A stretch of DNA of 14,666 nucleotides from CAWVWF01 sp963933885. GTDB lineage: Bacteria > Bacteroidota > Bacteroidia > Flavobacteriales_C > GCA-002722245. Within the stretch, counting starts at the first letter, position 1. Every line of letters starts with the position of its first letter. Location of the stretch: NCBI GenBank assembly GCA_963933885.1, contig CAWVWF010000077.1, positions 1-14,666 of the forward strand, in the 5' to 3' direction. Shown in pieces: positions 6,955-14,596 of this stretch. The position numbers and the translations under genes were made by a program. The notes beneath the pieces are model-generated. The model saw only the letters and a program-made list of their open reading frames with translations. It did no database searches and had not been told where the DNA came from.

Positions 6955-6971
6955 TCCTTTTTTCAAAAGGA
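6955..6971. promoter_or_regulatory. Inverted repeat upstream of the histidine kinase gene
   Basis: TCCTTTT-TTC-AAAAGGA is a 7-base perfect inverted repeat about 30 bases upstream of the kinase ATG, in the gap shared with purL. In the kinase leader it could form a hairpin; as DNA it could be an operator. No clear TAnnTTTG element was found for the kinase on the minus strand. Confidence 0.25.
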
Positions 6972-7061
6972 AGTTTCAGTTTAAAAGAGATAATGTTAAT
7001 AGTAAATACAAATTGTTAATATTCTATTCTAATTCAGCTTCTTTTAACATAGAAAAAACAG

Positions 7062-7069
7062 TATTTTTG
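7062..7069 (+). promoter_or_regulatory. Candidate -7 promoter element for purL
   Basis: TATTTTTG matches TAnnTTTG and lies 19 bases before the purL ATG. The initiation site would be near 7075, giving a leader of only about a dozen bases. That leaves no room for a purine or other riboswitch. The -33 element is weak (T-rich stretch around 7039-7045). Confidence 0.45.
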
Positions 7070-7088
7070 CACTTCAAATTTCGACGAA

Positions 7089-10000
7089 ATGTTAACATTC
7101 TTTGGAAACCCTTTAAAAAAGGTATTTGCAGTGCAAACTACAAATGAAATCTCTACTGAAAACATCAATAAACTTAATTGGTTATTTGGTGATGTTCAAG
7201 TTATAAATTCAAATGATATCTCAGGTAATTTTGTAGGTCCACGAGCTGCAATGATAACTCCTTGGAGTACCAATGCTGTTGAGATTACTCAAAACATGGG
7301 GATTGATGGAATCATCAGGATTGAAGAGTTTGAATTTTCTGAAGAAGATAATAACACATTCGATCCAATGCTTCAAAACCTTTTCAAAGGTTTAGATCAA
7401 GCGATTTTTGATGTTGATGCAGAACCTGAAAAAGTTGCTGAGATAGATGACATTTCAGCTTACAACCAACAAGAAGGTTTGGCTTTAAATGATGAAGAAA
7501 TCAAATACTTAGATGATTTAGCTACTAAATTGGGTAGAAAATTAACTGATTCTGAAGTATTCGGATTTTCTCAAGTTAACTCTGAGCATTGTCGTCACAA
7601 GATCTTCAATGGTACTTTCATCATTGATGGTGAAGAAATGCCTTCTTCCCTATTCAAATTAATTAAAAAGACTTCTAGCGAAAACCCTAATTCAATTGTT
7701 TCCGCTTATAAAGATAATGTTGCTTTTACTGAAGGACCTAAAATCACTCAGTTTGCTCCTATATCTGCAGACAAGCCTGATTTTTATGCTGAGAAAGAAA
7801 TTAACTCGGTTATTTCATTAAAAGCTGAAACGCATAACTTCCCTACTACTGTTGAACCATTTAATGGTGCAGCAACTGGAGCTGGTGGTGAAATCAGAGA
7901 TAGACTTGCTGGAGGAAGAGGTTCTTTACCTTTAGCTGGAACAGCTGTTTACATGACTTCTTATTCTCGTCTGAATAAGAATCGTCCTTGGGAAAGCAAA
8001 GGAATGCAAGAAAGAGAATGGTTGTACCAAACTCCTGTTGATATATTAATCAAAGCTTCTAATGGAGCGAGTGATTTCGGAAATAAATTCGGTCAGCCTT
8101 TAATTACTGGTTCTGTTTTAACTTTCGAGCATGAAGAAGATGCGCGTAAGTTAGGATTTGATAAAGTAATCATGCAAGCTGGTGGTGTTGGTTTCGGGAA
8201 AAGAGAAGAAGCTTTAAAAGATACACCTTCGCCTTCAGATAAAGTTGTTATCCTTGGAGGTGAGAATTATAGAATTGGAATGGGTGGAGCTGCTGTTTCT
8301 TCTGCTGATACTGGTGAATTTGAAAGTAAAATCGAATTAAATGCCATTCAGCGTTCTAATCCTGAAATGCAAAAAAGAGCCATGAATGCTATTCGTGGTA
8401 TGATCGAAACTGATAATCCAATTGTTTCTATTCATGATCATGGTGCTGGAGGACATTTAAACTGTCTTTCTGAATTGGTTGAAGATACTGGAGGTAAAAT
8501 CGATTTGGATAAACTTCCCGTTGGAGATCCTACGCTATCTGCTAAAGAAATCATTGGTAATGAATCTCAAGAAAGAATGGGGTTAGTTATCAAGTCTGAA
8601 GATTTAGATACTTTACAAAAAGTAGCTGACCGTGAACGTTCTCCAATGTATACTGTTGGTGAAGTTACTGGTGATGATCGTTTCACTTTTGTTTCTAAAG
8701 AAACTGGCGAAAAACCAATGGACTTACACTTGTCTGATATGTTTGGTTCTTCACCAAAAACAATCATGACTGATAAGACGATCGACAGAACTTACAATGA
8801 TTTAGAATACACAACTGATAAAGTTTTAGAATACACAGGTAATGTATTAAAACTTGAAGCAGTAGCGTGTAAAGACTGGCTAACCAATAAAGTAGATAGA
8901 TGTGTAACTGGTAAAGTTGCAAAACAACAATGTGCTGGACCACTTCAACTTCCTTTAAACGATGTTGGTGTAATGGCGCTTGATTATAATGGGAAAGTTG
9001 GTATCGCTACTTCAATTGGACACGCTCCAATTAGTGGATTAATAGATCCTGCTGCTGGTGCAAAAAATGCAATTGCTGAAGCGCTTTCAAATATCGTTTG
9101 GGCACCACTTACTGAAAACATTGTTTCAATTTCACTTTCAGCTAACTGGATGTGGCCTTGTAAAAATGAAGGTGAAGATGCCAGACTTTACAAAGCAGTT
9201 GAAGCTGTTTCTGAATTCGCAATCAACCTTGGAATTAACGTTCCAACTGGTAAGGATTCATTAAGTATGAAACAAAAGTACAAGGACATGGAAGTAATTT
9301 CTCCTGGTACAGTTGTTATCTCTGCTGGTGGAAATTGTGATGACATCAAAAAAGTTGTTGAGCCTGTTTTAGTTAAAACTGAAGGAAACAAGATCTTTCA
9401 TATCAATCTTTCTCAAGATACTTATCAACTTGGAGGTTCTTCTTTTGCTCAAACACAAAACAAATTGGGTAACACTACTCCTACTATTAAGGATGACGAG
9501 TTTTTCAAGAATGCTTTCAATGCAGTTCAAGAATTAATCAAAGGAGGTTTAATATCTGCAGGACATGATATTTCTGCTGGTGGTTTAATCACTACTATTC
9601 TAGAAATGTGTTTCGCAGATAATAACTTAGGTGCTGAAATTGATCTTACTGGATTAGGTGAAGCTGATTCTATTAAATTACTTTTCTCTGAGAACAGTGG
9701 TTTAGTATTCCAATCAACTCAGCCAGATGCTGTAGAAGATGCTTTAAATAAGGCAAGCATTGCATATAATGTAATCGGAACAGCAACAGAAAGTGCTTTT
9801 GTGAAAGTTAAGAATGGAGACTTCTCTAACGATTTCCATATTTCTCAATTAAGAGATATCTGGTATGAGACTTCTTACCTATTAGATCAACAACAATCTG
9901 GTGAAGCTGCTGCGACATTAAGATTTGATAATTATAAGAATCAACCGCTTAACTTCAATTTCACAAATACCGCGAAACTTGAAAGACCAAACTATACTGG

Positions 10001-10757
10001 AGCTAGACCAAAGGCTGCTGTAATTAGAGAAAAAGGATCTAATTCAGAAAGAGAAATGGCTAACGCTTTATATCTTGCTGGTTTTGATGTTAAGGATGTT
10101 CATATGACTGATTTAATATCAGGAAGAGAAAACTTACAAGACATTCAAATGATTGCTGCTGTAGGTGGTTTCTCTAATTCAGATGTACTTGGTTCTGCTA
10201 AAGGTTGGGCTGGTGCATTTTTATACAACGAGAAAGCAAACAAAGCACTTAAAGACTTCTTCGCTAAGGACAATACTTTAAGTTTCGGAGTTTGTAACGG
10301 TTGTCAATTATTCATTGAACTTGGATTAATCAATCCGGATCATGAAGAGAAGCCTAAAATGCTTCACAACGATTCTAATAAGTTTGAATGTAATTTCACA
10401 AGTGTTACTATCGAGAAGAACAACTCAGTAATGTTAAGCTCTCTTGAAGGAAGTACTTTAGGTATCTGGGCTGCACATGGTGAAGGTAAATTCAACCTTC
10501 CTTACGCTGAAGACAAATATAACATCGTTGGTAAATATGGTTATGATGCTTACCCAGCAAATCCAAACGGATCTGATTACGGTACAGCAATGATGACTTC
10601 AGATAACGGTAGACATTTAGTTATGATGCCACATGCTGAGAGATCTATCTTCCCTTGGAACTGGGCTAATTATCCAGCAGACAGAAAGAATGACGAAGTA
10701 TCACCATGGTTAGAAGCATTTGAAAATGCTAGACAATGGTGTTTAGATAACAAGTAA
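7089..10757 (+). CDS. purL: Phosphoribosylformylglycinamidine synthase (FGAM synthetase)
   Basis: This cytoplasmic enzyme performs the fourth step of de novo purine synthesis: FGAR + ATP + glutamine to FGAM. It is the long single-chain form, 1222 residues, close to the ~1,290 of E. coli PurL. Domains in order are the N-terminal domain (1-~150), the linker and first synthetase half, the second half and the class-I glutamine amidotransferase. Marks seen: SEHCRH (165-170), KAETHNFPT (from 245), AGGRGSLPLAG, the second-half GKDSLSMK (from 721) and GHDISAGG. The amidotransferase triad is Cys1069 in FGVCNGCQ, His1182 and Glu1184 in MPHAERSIFPWN. No frame disruption is seen. The ATG at 7089 follows a candidate promoter, and an intrinsic terminator follows the stop. 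Codon choice is rich in GCT, TCT and GGT, suggesting strong expression. It stands alone, not in a pur operon. Confidence 0.99.
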   Translation: MLTFFGNPLKKVFAVQTTNEISTENINKLNWLFGDVQVINSNDISGNFVGPRAAMITPWSTNAVEITQNMGIDGIIRIEEFEFSEEDNNTFDPMLQNLFKGLDQAIFDVDAEPEKVAEIDDISAYNQQEGLALNDEEIKYLDDLATKLGRKLTDSEVFGFSQVNSEHCRHKIFNGTFIIDGEEMPSSLFKLIKKTSSENPNSIVSAYKDNVAFTEGPKITQFAPISADKPDFYAEKEINSVISLKAETHNFPTTVEPFNGAATGAGGEIRDRLAGGRGSLPLAGTAVYMTSYSRLNKNRPWESKGMQEREWLYQTPVDILIKASNGASDFGNKFGQPLITGSVLTFEHEEDARKLGFDKVIMQAGGVGFGKREEALKDTPSPSDKVVILGGENYRIGMGGAAVSSADTGEFESKIELNAIQRSNPEMQKRAMNAIRGMIETDNPIVSIHDHGAGGHLNCLSELVEDTGGKIDLDKLPVGDPTLSAKEIIGNESQERMGLVIKSEDLDTLQKVADRERSPMYTVGEVTGDDRFTFVSKETGEKPMDLHLSDMFGSSPKTIMTDKTIDRTYNDLEYTTDKVLEYTGNVLKLEAVACKDWLTNKVDRCVTGKVAKQQCAGPLQLPLNDVGVMALDYNGKVGIATSIGHAPISGLIDPAAGAKNAIAEALSNIVWAPLTENIVSISLSANWMWPCKNEGEDARLYKAVEAVSEFAINLGINVPTGKDSLSMKQKYKDMEVISPGTVVISAGGNCDDIKKVVEPVLVKTEGNKIFHINLSQDTYQLGGSSFAQTQNKLGNTTPTIKDDEFFKNAFNAVQELIKGGLISAGHDISAGGLITTILEMCFADNNLGAEIDLTGLGEADSIKLLFSENSGLVFQSTQPDAVEDALNKASIAYNVIGTATESAFVKVKNGDFSNDFHISQLRDIWYETSYLLDQQQSGEAAATLRFDNYKNQPLNFNFTNTAKLERPNYTGARPKAAVIREKGSNSEREMANALYLAGFDVKDVHMTDLISGRENLQDIQMIAAVGGFSNSDVLGSAKGWAGAFLYNEKANKALKDFFAKDNTLSFGVCNGCQLFIELGLINPDHEEKPKMLHNDSNKFECNFTSVTIEKNNSVMLSSLEGSTLGIWAAHGEGKFNLPYAEDKYNIVGKYGYDAYPANPNGSDYGTAMMTSDNGRHLVMMPHAERSIFPWNWANYPADRKNDEVSPWLEAFENARQWCLDNK

Positions 10758-10764
10758 TTCACAC

Positions 10765-10804
10765 ATCCCAATCACTAGATGAAACTAGCGGTTGGGATTT
10801 TTTT
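10765..10804 (+). terminator. Intrinsic terminator after purL
   Basis: The left arm (10765-10778, beginning ATCCCAA) pairs with the right arm (10785-10798, ending TTGGGAT) over 14 positions with one G-U pair and one mismatch, around the 6-base loop ATGAAA. A run of seven T (10798-10804) follows. It starts 8 bases after the purL stop and also separates purL from the convergent transpeptidase gene. The minus strand has no T-tract after the hairpin, so it acts mainly on purL. Confidence 0.9.
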
Positions 10805-11313
10805 CATTTATACAAAATGATCTTCGCACCTATTTTGGTTGCTGCATAAATCTCATCTATTTCTTGATCAGTTACTGCAATACATCCAGCAGTCCAATCA
10901 TTAGCCAAATGTAGTTTACCTATTTTCCCTTTTCCATTTGGTAAACCATGTATTTTAATTAAACTCCCAGCACGCTTTCCTTTTTTCTTTGCAAAAGCCT
11001 TATCCTTCTTATTAGGATAAGATATTCCTAAGTTTTTATGGTAAGAACTATATGGATTCTTCCCATCAATAAAATAAGTTCCTTCAGGCGTTTTATTGTC
11101 TCCCTCAAATTGCTTACGCCCTACAGGCTCTTGCCCTAATGATATTTGATAAGTTTTAATTAGAGTCGCTTTATTATAAACCTCCATAATCCGTTTCTTT
11201 TTATACACTTTAATTAAGGTTATATTCTTAGGCACGCTCTCCTTTTTTGGAAGGAAAGAATATAGAATAGACAAAGAGACTAATGCGAATATTATAATGA
11301 TGATCTGTTTCAT
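10804..11313 (-). CDS. L,D-transpeptidase (YkuD/ErfK-like catalytic domain)
   Basis: The 169-residue protein starts with a hydrophobic segment (MKQIIIIIFALVSLSILYSF) with no clear cleavage site or +1 Gln, so it is probably anchored in the inner membrane and faces the periplasm. The YkuD-type catalytic core follows: GRKQFEGDNKTPEGTYFID (65-83, short core shown), IHGLPNG with His122, H135, and the active-site region DWTAGCIAV with nucleophile Cys144. The family signature is usually S/T-x-G-C; here it is T141-A-G-C, as in YafK-like members. Such enzymes cross-link or trim peptidoglycan or attach lipoproteins; the substrate cannot be read. There is no peptidoglycan-binding domain. The gene is convergent with purL (its stop overlaps the terminator T-tract) and divergent from the hexosaminidase across 145 bases with no clear promoter on the minus strand. 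Confidence 0.93.
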   Translation of the reverse strand: MKQIIIIIFALVSLSILYSFLPKKESVPKNITLIKVYKKKRIMEVYNKATLIKTYQISLGQEPVGRKQFEGDNKTPEGTYFIDGKNPYSSYHKNLGISYPNKKDKAFAKKKGKRAGSLIKIHGLPNGKGKIGKLHLANDWTAGCIAVTDQEIDEIYAATKIGAKIILYK

Positions 11314-11458
11314 AATTAAATATAGACAACACTCCCTCTAAAAGTCTCTCCGTTTTATTAAACGCTATTGCTCACTTATTTTTTGAACAGTTCTTTATAA
11401 CGTTAAAAATTAGTGTTAGAATAAAATTCCAATTGTATATTCGCGAAAACTATTTCGA

Positions 11459-13453
11459 ATGAAATTCCTACCTACTATATTCTTATTGATCTTTTCTATT
11501 GTTCTTAACGCTCAAAACAATTTATTGCCTCAACCAAAAGAAGTTAAGGTAGCTTCAGGAATATTCCTGCTAAACTCAAAGACAATAATTCAATTAAAAG
11601 ATGGTTCTGAATTTCTAAAAAATTATACAGATCGATTCATTAATAGATTACAAAACAAGACTGGAATATTTTTAAAAACACACTCAATTCAAGACACTTC
11701 GTCGAACAACTGTATTTCAATTCAAGTTTCAAATCAGGTAGATTCTCTATATCTTGGAATGGATGAGTCATATTCCATCCAAATTAAAACTCAATCTATC
11801 ACCTTAATCGCAAATACAAACATTGGAGCATACAGAGGTTTAGAAACATTATTACAACTAATAAAAATAAAAGGTAAAAACATATACTTTAGAAACACTA
11901 CAATAAATGATGCTCCAAGATTTCCTTGGAGAGGATTAATGATTGATGTTTGTAGACACTGGATTCCTGAACATGTAATTAAAAGGAACATTGATGCAAT
12001 GGCAATGGTGAAAATGAATGTACTCCACCTTCATTTAACAGAAGATCAAGCTTTCAGAATTGAATGTAAAGCCTTTCCTAAATTTCATTTACAAGGAAAT
12101 GACGGAAACTATTATACACATCAACAAATCAAATCAATTGTAAAATATGCTAAAGAAAGAGGAATCCGTGTCATACCTGAATTTGATATTCCAGGACATG
12201 CAACATCTTGGGCTGTTGGTTATCCTAAATTAGCTTCTGAAAAAAACGGGAAATATGTATTAGAAACAAAATATGGAGTTTTCAATCCTACCCTTGATCC
12301 TAGTAAAGAAGAAACATACGCTTTCTTAACTCAATTCTTTACTGAAATGGCTACTCTTTTCCCTGATGAGTATATGCATATTGGTGGAGATGAAAATAAC
12401 GGAAAGCAATGGGATGAAAATTCTAAAATCCAAAAATTCATGAATGACCAGAATTTAAAAAACAATCACGACTTGCAAGCCTATTTTAATGGCAGAGTAC
12501 TTTCTATACTCACTCAATTGAATAAAAAAATGGTTGGTTGGGATGAAATCTATGAAGCTAACATTCCAAAAGAAATCGCTATTCAATCTTGGAGAGGAAA
12601 AGAATCTCTTTATCAAATTGCAAAAGACGGATACCCTGGTCTACTTTCTAATGGATATTATTTAGATAAGGTTTATCGTGCAAAAGCATATTATGAAAAC
12701 AACCCTCTTCCTGCCGATAATAAATTAACTGAAGCTGAAAGAAAAAACATACTTGGTGGTGAAGCCACTATGTGGAGTGAGTTGGTTAATGAAAAAACTA
12801 TTGATTCTCGAATCTGGCCAGTCACAGCTGCTATTGCTGAAAGACTATGGAGTACGAATGACAATTGTAATACTGAAAAGCTTTATTCTAAATTGCCTTA
12901 TATATCTAGCCAATTAGAATCAATTGGATTACAACACCTTTCCTACAGGACACCTCTTTTAAAACAGATTAGTAATTTAAATGATGTTACAGATATTATT
13001 GACTTTGTAAACCTATTAGAACCTCTTAAAGGGTACAAAAGACATCGCTATTTAACATACAAAACACATTATCCACTTTCCCGATTAGTAGATGCTTGTT
13101 ATACAGAAAGCTATTCAAGTAAAAATTTCGAATTACTAGCTAAAACAAATTGCGTGCAATCAGGTGTTTGTAGAAATAGAGATAAGATTAAAACGAAATT
13201 AAAGCAATGGATTAAATCAACTGAAGCTTTTATAAAGGTTGCTGATCAATCAATAGCATTATCGGAAGCGAAACCAATCGCATATAAAGCCCTTGAATTA
13301 ATGGAACTTAGTTGGGCACAAGTTAATAGTCCAACAGAATTAAGTATTACAAAAAAAGAACGAGCTCAAATTTTAATCTCCGAATTAAGAGATTACAAAT
13401 TAGATTGTAAATTTGTAGCAGTTGATGGAATCGAGTTATTATTCAAAAAATAA
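11459..13453 (+). CDS. Secreted GH20 beta-N-acetylhexosaminidase
   Basis: This 664-residue exoglycosidase releases terminal GlcNAc or GalNAc from chitin oligomers, glycans or wall fragments. The signal peptide MKFLPTIFLLIFSIVLNA is followed by Gln-Asn-Asn. An N-terminal GH20b domain (about 20-145, opening LLPQPKEV) precedes the GH20 barrel (about 150-480). Barrel marks are WRGLMIDVCRHW, LHLHLTEDQAFRIE, RVIPEFDIPGHATSW and YMHIGGDEN, in which D311-E312 are the catalytic pair for substrate-assisted catalysis. QSWRG and GGEATMWSE give the substrate-pocket Trp residues. The C-terminal region (~485-664) is helical, holds a CysxxxxxxxCys-type cluster (TNCVQSGVC) and has no T9SS C-terminal domain that I can see. 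The charged-protein gene follows after 6 bases, probably in the same transcript. The substrate is not determined by the sequence. Confidence 0.97.
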   Translation: MKFLPTIFLLIFSIVLNAQNNLLPQPKEVKVASGIFLLNSKTIIQLKDGSEFLKNYTDRFINRLQNKTGIFLKTHSIQDTSSNNCISIQVSNQVDSLYLGMDESYSIQIKTQSITLIANTNIGAYRGLETLLQLIKIKGKNIYFRNTTINDAPRFPWRGLMIDVCRHWIPEHVIKRNIDAMAMVKMNVLHLHLTEDQAFRIECKAFPKFHLQGNDGNYYTHQQIKSIVKYAKERGIRVIPEFDIPGHATSWAVGYPKLASEKNGKYVLETKYGVFNPTLDPSKEETYAFLTQFFTEMATLFPDEYMHIGGDENNGKQWDENSKIQKFMNDQNLKNNHDLQAYFNGRVLSILTQLNKKMVGWDEIYEANIPKEIAIQSWRGKESLYQIAKDGYPGLLSNGYYLDKVYRAKAYYENNPLPADNKLTEAERKNILGGEATMWSELVNEKTIDSRIWPVTAAIAERLWSTNDNCNTEKLYSKLPYISSQLESIGLQHLSYRTPLLKQISNLNDVTDIIDFVNLLEPLKGYKRHRYLTYKTHYPLSRLVDACYTESYSSKNFELLAKTNCVQSGVCRNRDKIKTKLKQWIKSTEAFIKVADQSIALSEAKPIAYKALELMELSWAQVNSPTELSITKKERAQILISELRDYKLDCKFVAVDGIELLFKK

Positions 13454-13459
13454 AATACT

Positions 13460-14143
13460 ATGAAAATTTTTAAAATAATATTAGCAATCGCTTTATTCGC
13501 TCCTGCCCTAACAATGGCTCAAGTTGGTCAGAATACAAAAGAAAAAAAACAGGATAAAAAGGAGATTAGAAAGACTAAGAAATATATACTTAGAGATAAA
13601 CAAGAACTCAATCAATTCGTAATTAAAGCAAAAGAATACCGCGAAGCAGATTCTCTAGAGGCAACTTTGAAACTTAAAAACCTTCACAGAGGAATCATAG
13701 CAGATATGGAAAGAGAGATTAATCAAACTAAGGCTAAGGTTAATCAAGCTATAAAAGAAGTTGCTAGAAGTAAACAAGAAGTTAGAACTGATAATCGTGA
13801 AATCAGAAAAGATAAAAAGGATCTTGCTAAAAGGAATGGTGATCATAAAGATGACAAGAAGTACTTAAGAAGAGACAAAAGAGATAGACGAGATGACGTT
13901 CGTGATACTAGAGATGATAAGCGTGATTTATTGCAACTTAAAAAAAGGTTGAAAAATCAAACTAAACTGAAAAACAAATTCTCTAAAAACAAAAAGAATA
14001 TTAAAGCTTTAAAGGGATTTGTAGCTACACTAATAGCTGATGGAGTTCAAAACAAACAAGAACTTCACGAAGACAAAAAAGAGTTGAAAGAAGACAGAAG
14101 AGAAACTCGTGATGATAGAAGAGAACGAAAAGAAGCGAGATAA
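13460..14143 (+). CDS. Secreted, highly charged heptad-repeat helical protein
   Basis: The 227-residue protein has a signal peptide (MKIFKIILAIALFAPALTMA, then Gln) and a mature part made almost wholly of Lys, Arg, Asp, Glu and Gln. A seven-residue pattern is visible: residues 111-166 read as eight consecutive units such as DNREIRK, DKKDLAK, DKKYLRR, DKRDRRD, DVRDTRD and DKRDLLQ, and 205-225 as DKKELKE, DRRETRD, DRRERKE. Similar units stand near 32-52. Each unit has at most one hydrophobic residue, so it may be a single charged alpha-helix held by i/i+4 salt bridges rather than a classic coiled-coil; this is inference. No enzyme motif, anchor or domain is recognised. It starts 6 bases after the hexosaminidase stop and ends 100 bases before a terminator. 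Function is unknown. Confidence 0.85.
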   Translation: MKIFKIILAIALFAPALTMAQVGQNTKEKKQDKKEIRKTKKYILRDKQELNQFVIKAKEYREADSLEATLKLKNLHRGIIADMEREINQTKAKVNQAIKEVARSKQEVRTDNREIRKDKKDLAKRNGDHKDDKKYLRRDKRDRRDDVRDTRDDKRDLLQLKKRLKNQTKLKNKFSKNKKNIKALKGFVATLIADGVQNKQELHEDKKELKEDRRETRDDRRERKEAR

Positions 14144-14242
14144 ATCTTTCTAAAAAAAATCCTTGATATCGAAACTTATTAAAAGTAAGTGCGTTAATTA
14201 GGATGTAGTTTTTTAAGAAAATTTAGTATTAGGTAGTTGAAA

Positions 14243-14270
14243 AAGTTCTGGTTCATTCCAGGACTTTTTT
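14243..14270 (+). terminator. Intrinsic terminator after the hexosaminidase gene pair
   Basis: AAGTTCTGG (14243-14251) pairs with CCAGGACTT (14258-14266) over nine positions with one G-U pair, around the loop TTCATT. Six T follow on the plus strand (14265-14270), and four A precede the stem, which favours use on both strands. It lies 100 bases after the charged-protein stop and would close that transcript. Confidence 0.85.
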
Positions 14271-14302
14271 GCTGTCTGGACGTTTCTAAAACACTTCCAA
14301 AT

Positions 14303-14353
14303 GTACTTCTAGATTTGAGTGAAACGGAAATCTAGAAGGTAAACTATCCGATT
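14303..14353. repeat. REP-like unit A, copy 1
   Basis: The unit contains a perfect 11-base inverted repeat, CTTCTAGATTT (14306-14316) and AAATCTAGAAG (14328-14338), around the 11-base loop GAGTGAAACGG. The tail AACTATCCGATT ends the unit. A close copy is at 14410-14461 (five substitutions plus a one-base length change) and a truncated one at 14640. It looks like a bacterial interspersed palindrome. Confidence 0.7.
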
Positions 14354-14436
14354 GGAAATAAGAAAGTACGTTGGAGTCTATATACTATTCAAACACTTCT
14401 ACTTACATCGTACTTCTTGATTTGAGCGGAGCGGTA
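14351..14436 (+). repeat. 86-base direct repeat, first copy
   Basis: This segment matches 14581-14666 with six differences in 86 bases; all six are in the first 31 bases and the last 55 are identical. The offset is exactly 230 bases. It spans the end of unit A copy 1, a linker, and the start of unit A copy 2. Confidence 0.85.
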
Positions 14437-14461
14437 ATCTAGAAGATTAAACTATCCGATT
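14410..14461. repeat. REP-like unit A, copy 2
   Basis: This copy reads GTACTTCTTGATT...AATCTAGAAG around a Gly/Arg-coding-looking core GAGCGGAGCGG. Its arms pair 9 of 10 positions (14413-14422 with 14436-14445; one mismatch). The loop differs from copy 1 (GAGTGAAACGG) by three transitions. The same tail AACTATCCGATT closes it. Confidence 0.7.
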
Positions 14462-14470
14462 TATAATCGG
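14456..14470. repeat. Small inverted repeat CCGATT/AATCGG
   Basis: CCGATT (14456-14461) and AATCGG (14465-14470) form a 6-base stem with a TAT loop, directly at the end of unit A copy 2. CCGATT or AATCGG recurs at 14501 and 14559, which suggests a second family of short elements in the spacer. Confidence 0.4.
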
Positions 14471-14573
14471 TATTTATATAATACGCACAATAGTTAAAGA
14501 CCGATTACAACCGAGTGAAACGAACAAATGATTTCAAGAGGAATAACACATCTGAATAAATCGGTTAATTCAC

Positions 14574-14596
14574 CTTTCAGATTGAAAATCAGAAAG
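14574..14596. repeat. Inverted repeat beside the second direct-repeat copy
   Basis: CTTTCAGATT (14574-14583) and AATCAGAAAG (14587-14596) pair at nine of ten positions around a GAA loop. The right arm lies inside the 86-base direct repeat; the first repeat copy has AATAAGAAAG there but lacks the left arm, so the hairpin is specific to this copy. Confidence 0.45.

Noticed and set aside
7021..7088. Purine riboswitch upstream of purL
   Set aside because: The candidate promoter leaves only about a dozen leader bases, and no three-way-junction pattern is visible in the gap.
9058..9264. Frames inside purL, including this one and minus-strand frames at 8567-8767 and 9188-9391
   Set aside because: PurL is intact and conserved across these bases, and the alternative products show no domain or signal peptide.
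11430..11458. TATATTCG (11436-11443) as the -7 element of the hexosaminidase gene, and the TTCGCGAA palindrome beside it
   Set aside because: It has one mismatch to TAnnTTTG, no -33 partner, and an 8-base palindrome is too short to call an operator.
13655..13846. Minus-strand 63-codon frame in the charged-protein gene
   Set aside because: It is the reverse complement of a repetitive Lys/Glu/Asp-coding stretch and yields Ser/Leu/Phe/Ile-rich sequence as expected from that.
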